64,000 bases of DNA, taken from contig DATLTS010000051.1 of NCBI GenBank assembly GCA_035533475.1, positions 25,445 to 89,444 on the forward strand, given 5' to 3'. Positions within the stretch are counted from its first letter, which is position 1, and the number at the start of each line of letters is the position of its first letter. Source of the DNA: Mycobacteriales bacterium (GTDB lineage: Bacteria; Actinomycetota; Actinomycetes; DATLTS01). Of this stretch, positions 60,179-64,000 are shown piece after piece. Made by a program: the position numbers and the translations under genes. The notes under the pieces are model-generated. The model did no database searches. It saw only the letters and a program-made list of their open reading frames with translations, and had not been told where the DNA came from.

Positions 60179-60381
60179 CCCGTGCTGCGGCACCCCCTGG
60201 GGGAGCCCGCGGCTGCCGACGGCGATGCCGACGGCGATCGTCGCCTGCACCGCGAGGACGAACATTGCCGCATGCAGGGCGCCCAGCCGCGCGACCGGGG
60301 CGCGGGTGACGAACAGCGTGCCGAGGGTGGCGACGCCCACGGCGAGCGAGATCTGCTGCGTGGTGACGAGTACCCCGCTGC
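60179..60381 (-). pseudogene. C-terminal remnant of an MFS (EmrB/QacA-type) transporter
   Basis: About 60 residues, SGVLVTTQQISLAVGVATLG then HAAMFVLAVQATIAVGIAVG, resemble the last two membrane helices of drug-efflux MFS proteins. It is fused in frame to the integrase remnant upstream and runs into the tRNA gene. Without the rest of the transporter it cannot work. Confidence 0.65.
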
Positions 60382-60796
60382 CGGCGATGACGCGGACCGG
60401 GACGCCCGCGGCTATGAGGGCGGCGGCGGTCGTGTGACGCAGCGTGTGCGGACTTCCATGCACGCCGGCTTCGTCGGTGACCTTGCGGTACCAGCGCAGC
60501 ACGTTTCGGTGGTCGAGAGGCGTACCGATCTCCGTGGTGAAGACCAGGTCCGTCTCTTGCCAAGCGGGCCCCGCCGCGAGCCGGTCCGCGCGCTGAGCTT
60601 GGCGACGGGCCTTCAGCGTCTCTACGACCTCGGGCAGCAGCGGCAGGGTCCGGCGCGAACGGGCCGACTTGGGCTCCGTGCGGGTCAGCGCCCCACCCAC
60701 TCGGTACAGGGTTCCGCTGACGCGAAGCGTCCCGGCGTCGAGATCTAGGTCGCTCCAGCGCAGCGCCAACGCTTCGCCGATCCGCAGGCTCCCCAT
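60382..60796 (-). pseudogene. Tyrosine recombinase (integrase) remnant
   Basis: The core of a phage-type integrase: SLRIGEALALRWSDLDLDAG carries the first catalytic Arg and PHTLRHTTAAALIAAGVPVR the H-x-x-R box. The N-terminal DNA-binding domain is missing, and the sequence breaks off at VRVIA before the second His and the catalytic Tyr, where the MFS fragment begins. It cannot be active. Its position beside tRNA-Asn fits an old island integrated at that tRNA. Confidence 0.85.
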
Positions 60797-61515
60797 GCCA
60801 ACCTTTGGCACAGCTGGTACGGCGCTGCGGGTGATCAGGGAACCTGGAGCCAGTATTTCAATATGGGTGGGACTTTGGTGGGGACCCCGGCGGGCGCTTC
60901 ATGGAGCAACACTCGAGCGGATGTATTTGCTGAGGGGTCGAACGCTGAGCTGTACCAATTGAGCTGGACTGACCCCGGTGGGTGGTCAAACTGGGGTAAC
61001 GTCAACTCGACGGTCCTGTCCAGTTCACCCGGGGCAGTCGCTACATGCGGTACCGGGCGTTTGGACGTAGTCGCCGATCTCGCCAGCGGTGGAATCGGAT
61101 GGAGTACGGGAATGGCAGTTGGGGTTCGTGGCAGTCCCTAGGTGGTGCTAGTTACTCCGCCCCTGCCATCGGCTCGTGGGGATGCGGGAATTTGGACGTT
61201 TCCGTCGCTGGAACCGACAACCATTTGTGGGATAAGGTATACACCAATGGCAACTGGGGTAGCTGGACCAACCTGGGTGGGACGCTGTACTCGTCGCCGA
61301 CCGTAGGCTCATGGGGTGCTAACAGGCTGGACGTGTTCGTGGAGGGCCCAAATGCCACCGTCTACCATGATGCTTATGGTGGCGCCTGGAGCGGCTTCCA
61401 GACCATGAACGCCACAACCTATTACGCCCCGGCTACGGTTTCGCGGAATCCCGGACAGGTAGACCTCTTCTACGCAGACGTCAACAATGCCATCGAGGAT
61501 ATTCGATTCGGGTGA
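60797..61515 (+). pseudogene. Lectin-like (PLL-type) repeat protein, frameshifted
   Basis: From about 60800 the + strand reads NLWHSWYG, WSQYFNMGGTLVGTPAGA, then GRLDVVADLASGGI in one frame, and after about 61090 a second frame continues YGNGSWGSWQSLGGASYSAP, GNLDVSVAGTDNHLWDKVY, WTNLGGTLYSSPTVGSWGAN, ending EDIRFG. These are repeats of the fucose-binding Photorhabdus-lectin type. The two frames join if one base is gained or lost near 61095. The N-terminus is missing at the junction with the integrase remnant. It resembles in style the tails of the GHL15 and S53 proteins. Confidence 0.8.
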
Positions 61516-61569
61516 GCCCTCGCCGGGCACAAGCTCGCTCCTCCCGGCCCGCAGGGTAACGTCTTGGAG

Positions 61570-62298
61570 CTAGTGGGACAGGCTGAGGCTTGACGTAATC
61601 TCCGAGACGGTGGACGGCGACGTAGCAACAAGGAGCAAAGCGTATGTCGATCGGCCGAGCGGGATAGGTTGCCGGTAAGTCACGATGACCGCAGCCGCTT
61701 GGAAGGACGGTCCGCCAGTTCGGCGACTCTCAAAAGGGCCATCTGGCGAGGGATCGATTACGCAAGCCGGCTGGCCGTCCACGACAAGGTAACTCACTGT
61801 GGGATCGGTGCCGTATGGATGATTGACATTATTGCTCGACCAGGCAGGGCAGAACTGCCGCAAGTCGGTACTACTGCTGCCGGAGCCGGCAACCGCATCG
61901 ACGGCTACCCACCCTGATGAACCGTCATAGGCGTTCTGTCCAACATCAGAGCTGGCCGAATAGGGGGTCGCTGTCCAGGAGACCGGCAAATCCAAGGTCA
62001 CGTCGAGGTGCGAGAAATCGACCACCTGGGTACCCGTGTCCGTCGGAGACGTGGTAGAGCCAGGGAAGCCGACGATTGATTGTTGGCCGTTGTGGCCAAA
62101 AACGCTCAGGCCACCAATGATGGCGCCGATCACGACAAGAACGCCCACAGAGGCCGCCGAATACTGGCGGATGCGCCGACGCGGCGAGTAGCTTCTCCGA
62201 ATGACCGTCAGGTCCGGGGGGTGGCCTTGGACAGCTTCCACTGCCTCCGACAAGCGACGGCGCACTGCATCCGCTTCGGAATTGCCCGGATCGCTCAC
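61570..62298 (-). CDS. Membrane protein paired with a broken ECF sigma factor (anti-sigma-like position)
   Basis: A 242-residue protein: an N-terminal cytoplasmic stretch (about 40 residues, with RRRLSEAVEAVQGHPPDLTV), one hydrophobic segment YSAASVGVLVVIGAIIGGLS, then an extracytoplasmic part. GTG at 62298 has GGAGGG upstream and overlaps the stop of the sigma remnant (GTGA), so the two were one operon. SigE-family sigma genes often sit with such membrane proteins. Intact while its partner is broken. No named family recognised in the outer domain. Confidence 0.7.
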   Translation of the reverse strand: MSDPGNSEADAVRRRLSEAVEAVQGHPPDLTVIRRSYSPRRRIRQYSAASVGVLVVIGAIIGGLSVFGHNGQQSIVGFPGSTTSPTDTGTQVVDFSHLDVTLDLPVSWTATPYSASSDVGQNAYDGSSGWVAVDAVAGSGSSSTDLRQFCPAWSSNNVNHPYGTDPTVSYLVVDGQPACVIDPSPDGPFESRRTGGPSFQAAAVIVTYRQPIPLGRSTYALLLVATSPSTVSEITSSLSLSH

Positions 62299-62763
62299 GG
62301 CATTCCCTCCAGTTTCATTGCAAGCTCGGCCAAGCCACGCGAGGCATAACCCTTGACCGATCCCACGCTCACGTTCATCAGCGCGGCGGTTCCGAGCTCG
62401 CTCAAGCCGACGTGGGGCCGCAACACGGTGGCTTCGCGTCGACGTCTGGACAATTGGCGCAGTGCCCGAAGCACCGCCGCCCAATCACCGGCCACGAGGG
62501 CCCGTACTTCCGGTCCTGCCGGCGGCAGGGTCCGGCATTGGCGCGTGACGCCGCACGACGACTCGCCTCCGAATTTGGGACCGCGACAGATTAATCACAG
62601 TGGCGCGCAAATACGCTAGTCCGACTCAAGCCGGCTTGCGCAGGACGGCATAGACGCGCGGGTACGTTTCCTGGACGACATCCTCGGCCGCAGCAACTTC
62701 ACCGAGCATCAGGACGACCTTGCGCAGGAGAGGCGTGTAATGACGCGCCTTGAACAGGCGTCA
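62295..62763 (-). pseudogene. ECF sigma factor (SigE-family), broken by stops
   Basis: Two pieces on the minus strand. Upstream (62626-62760): FKARHYTPLLRKVVLMLGEV and AAEDVVQETYPRVYAVLRKP, sigma region 2, then TGA at 62626. Downstream (62295-62594): AAVLRALRQLSRRRREATVL, then SELGTAALMNVSVGSVKGYA, sigma region 4, with its own stop further up at 62595. The linker is lost. The 5' end also lacks the first residues and abuts a transposase remnant, so the gene is dead. Confidence 0.8.
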
Positions 62764-62988
62764 TACTTGTATTCAGCATCGATTCGGCCAACCCGACCAC
62801 TAGCCCTCCGGCGCCCACCCCGCGGGCCCGTCTGCTTGATTGGACCCACCTGGCGGTCGAACACGCCGACCCACGTCGAGCGCCCGGCAGCACTCGGCGA
62901 CCAGCAGCAGTCCGGCATTCGGGGTCAGGTTCGGGTCGTCGGCGTGTAGCAAGTTGCCACCGCGGGCTGGGATCGCGTAATACTGCAC
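62764..62988 (-). mobile_element. IS1380-like transposase N-terminal remnant, frameshifted
   Basis: Three frames give pieces resembling the N-terminus of IS1380-family transposases: LLHADDPNLTPNAGLLLVAE, then FDRQVGPIKQ, then ARGVGAGGLVVGLAESML. Two frameshifts separate them and the catalytic part is missing. It ends against the sigma remnant. The family call rests on remembered similarity of these short pieces. Confidence 0.5.
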
Positions 62989-63028
62989 CAGGCACCCGCC
63001 CCCACGAAGATCACACGCGCGAGTTACA

Positions 63029-63277
63029 CTACCGGCGGCACGTGACTTTACCTAAAGTACCGCGCGGGCGACCTCGCCCCGGTGCGGTGTTGCCACCCTC
63101 GCTCTGACTTTTTCGCCGACTTGCGGCCGCCTCAAAAGACGCCATCCGGCTTTTCTCGTCCTGGAGTACCTGCCGTACGCGGCGGCCGAAGTCCGGATAT
63201 CGGTGCGCCTCACCCACCACGCGGCGGGCCTCCTCACGCAACAGCTCGGAGACCGAACTGCCTTTGACCCTGGCCGA
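63029..63277 (-). pseudogene. Remnant of a small RHH-type antitoxin-like protein
   Basis: The minus strand encodes VKGSSVSELLREEARRVVGE and YPDFGRRVRQVLQDEKSRMA, like the C-terminal half of a ribbon-helix-helix antitoxin. The N-terminal half is missing at about 63277, where IS3-like sequence starts. The frame then runs on past a normal end. Family uncertain; pairing with the toxin remnant is inference. Confidence 0.4.
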
Positions 63278-63491
63278 GAGCGAGATCGGACTGTTCAAGA
63301 CCGAGGTGATCCGGCGGCGAGGACGCGTGGCGCAACCTCGACTATGTCGAGCTGGCGACTCTCGAATGGGTTGACTGGCACAATCACCGCCGGCGCACAC
63401 TGCCTGCGTAGATCTCACCCCAGCTGAAGTTGAGGAGGCCTACTACCGTCAGCAAGCAGCCCTCACCGAGGCGTTGCTCCCAACATCATGA
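63270..63491 (+). mobile_element. IS3-family transposase C-terminal remnant
   Basis: AESEIGLFKTEVIRRRG, then after one frameshift WRNLDYVELATLEWVDWHNH, then after another DLTPAEVEEAYYRQQAALTE, ending at TGA 63489-63491. This is the C-terminal end of the IS3 orfB transposase, carrying the last catalytic Glu region. Terminal repeats were not recognised. It is inactive. Confidence 0.75.
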
Positions 63492-63494
63492 GCG

Positions 63495-63847
63495 TCCGGA
63501 CACGCCGAGGGGATTCAGCACGTTGGCCGTGGGCGCGACGATGTCTCCGTCCACGAAGATCCGAATCTGGAGGGCGCCTCGGACGAGGAGGTTCTGCGGG
63601 TCGCCGTTGCGGCCGGCCGTGCGATCGTCACGGAGAACGTGCAAGATTCCGGCCACGCCAGGCCGCGGCCCTTGCGTCCGGTCGACCCTGTCCGGTACTG
63701 ATTTCCACAACCAATCGGCAGTTTCCGCGGGCCAACACTCGCACGAAAGGTCGCCTCGTAGCCGCGCTTGACCGGCTCCTGGAGGCCCGGGCGGTGCCGT
63801 CCGGAGCGATCTTCCTGAGGCCGATGTCCGGCAGTGATCATCTGTAG
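63495..63847 (+). pseudogene. DUF5615-like (PIN-fold) toxin remnant, frameshifted and N-terminally truncated
   Basis: HVGRGRDDVSVHEDPNLEGA and EEVLRVAVAAGRAIVTENVQ in one frame, then ISTTNRQFPRANTRTKGRLV and AALDRLLEARAVPSGAIFLR in another, join with one base change near 63645. The order matches DUF5615 PIN-like toxins. The first ~20 residues, which carry the N-terminal acidic active-site residues, are missing, replaced by the IS3 remnant. Inactive. Confidence 0.65.
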
Positions 63848-63858
63848 CAACGTTTGAA

Positions 63859-64000
63859 GGGCGCTTCCGGGTTCTGCGTGGGTCTCTGAGCGGTGATCAC
63901 GTCGTTGGCGGGATGATTCCGGGATGCGCGATACCGAGTTGTACCGGCATCTGTTGGGTGTGGTCGCCCCGTGGGAGGTGAGCCGGGTCGAGCTCTCGGT
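63859..64000 (+). mobile_element. ISL3-family insertion sequence, left end (continues outside window)
   Basis: GGCGCTTCCGGGTTCTGCGT near 63860 resembles the terminal inverted repeat of ISL3-family elements, about 60 bases before the transposase start. The element continues past the right edge; the other end and target duplication cannot be seen. Confidence 0.6.
63924..64000 (+). CDS. ISL3-family transposase (start only)
   Basis: ATG at 63924 begins MRDTELYRHLLGVVAPWEVS, the typical N-terminus of ISL3-family transposases in actinobacteria. Only 25 codons are visible. GGGATG context lacks a strong ribosome-binding site. Unlike its neighbours, this element may be intact. Confidence 0.7.
   Translation, partial: MRDTELYRHLLGVVAPWEVSRVELS

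Noticed and set aside
60182..60748. 188-codon + frame over the integrase remnant
   Set aside because: Shadow of the minus-strand integrase and MFS pieces.
61669..61917. 82-codon + frame opposite the membrane protein
   Set aside because: No motif or ribosome-binding site; the minus strand gene has a clear membrane protein layout.
60179..64000. Direct repeat of the tRNA-Asn 3' end as the far att site
   Set aside because: I found no second copy of the T-arm/acceptor sequence in the window; the far end, if any, lies beyond it.

Overview
The window is a GC-rich actinobacterial chromosome segment. Evidence: dense GTG/TTG starts, many 1- to 4-base stop/start overlaps, an ergothioneine pair (egtB-egtD), a LeuS-DegV-HolA-S20-LepA-HemW-HrcA-DnaJ-RsmE-PhoH-YbeY-CorC-Era-RecO-UppS run and a GlyS-PPDK-Dgt-DnaG-RpoD run, both in the order usual for Actinomycetota, and a CIRCE operator with GC-rich arms. 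Genus cannot be fixed by reading; a Frankiales/Sporichthyales-like soil actinobacterium is a guess.

Region 1 (1-4942, minus strand): a small LPFTG cell-wall protein, a DUF4012 membrane protein, an ArgA-type N-acetyltransferase, EgtB and a left-truncated EgtD, all codirectional and tightly packed. Region 2 (about 5000-27643): a large surface-polysaccharide locus with a lipid-carrier sugar transferase, a Wzy-like ligase/polymerase, a Wzc-like chain-length ATPase, a Wzx-like flippase, GT4 and GT2 glycosyltransferases, a secreted GHL15-type glycosidase, a phosphotransferase, a GT4-methyltransferase fusion, a nucleotidyltransferase/P-loop-kinase fusion, a further methyltransferase, and one long protein I could not assign. 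The promoter region before the first transferase carries four copies of a 7-bp half-site. Region 3 (27670-49600): the conserved housekeeping run. It opens with a leader peptide holding three Leu codons and a factor-independent terminator just ahead of leuS, a clear attenuator. It is interrupted by a MerR/AurF-type diiron oxygenase pair with a palindromic operator and by a secreted sedolisin protease. comEA/comEC, often found between degV and holA, are absent. Region 4 (49600-59984): small proteins, a PrxQ-type peroxiredoxin, glyS, ppdK, dgt, dnaG, rpoD. Region 5 (60106-64000): tRNA-Asn followed by a graveyard of broken genes: an integrase/MFS chimera, a frameshifted lectin, an ECF sigma factor in two pieces beside an intact membrane partner, remnants I read as IS1380-like and IS3-like transposases, a broken antitoxin and toxin, and the start of an ISL3-type element at the right edge.

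The most unusual points are: a roughly 290-residue C-terminal module with four matching cysteines shared by two secreted enzymes 30 kb apart (GHL15 glycosidase and S53 protease); the leuS leader-peptide attenuator; the polysaccharide locus with fusion proteins and an unassigned 658-residue member; the half-site cluster at its promoter; and the layered decay next to tRNA-Asn. No CRISPR array, rRNA or replication origin was seen.
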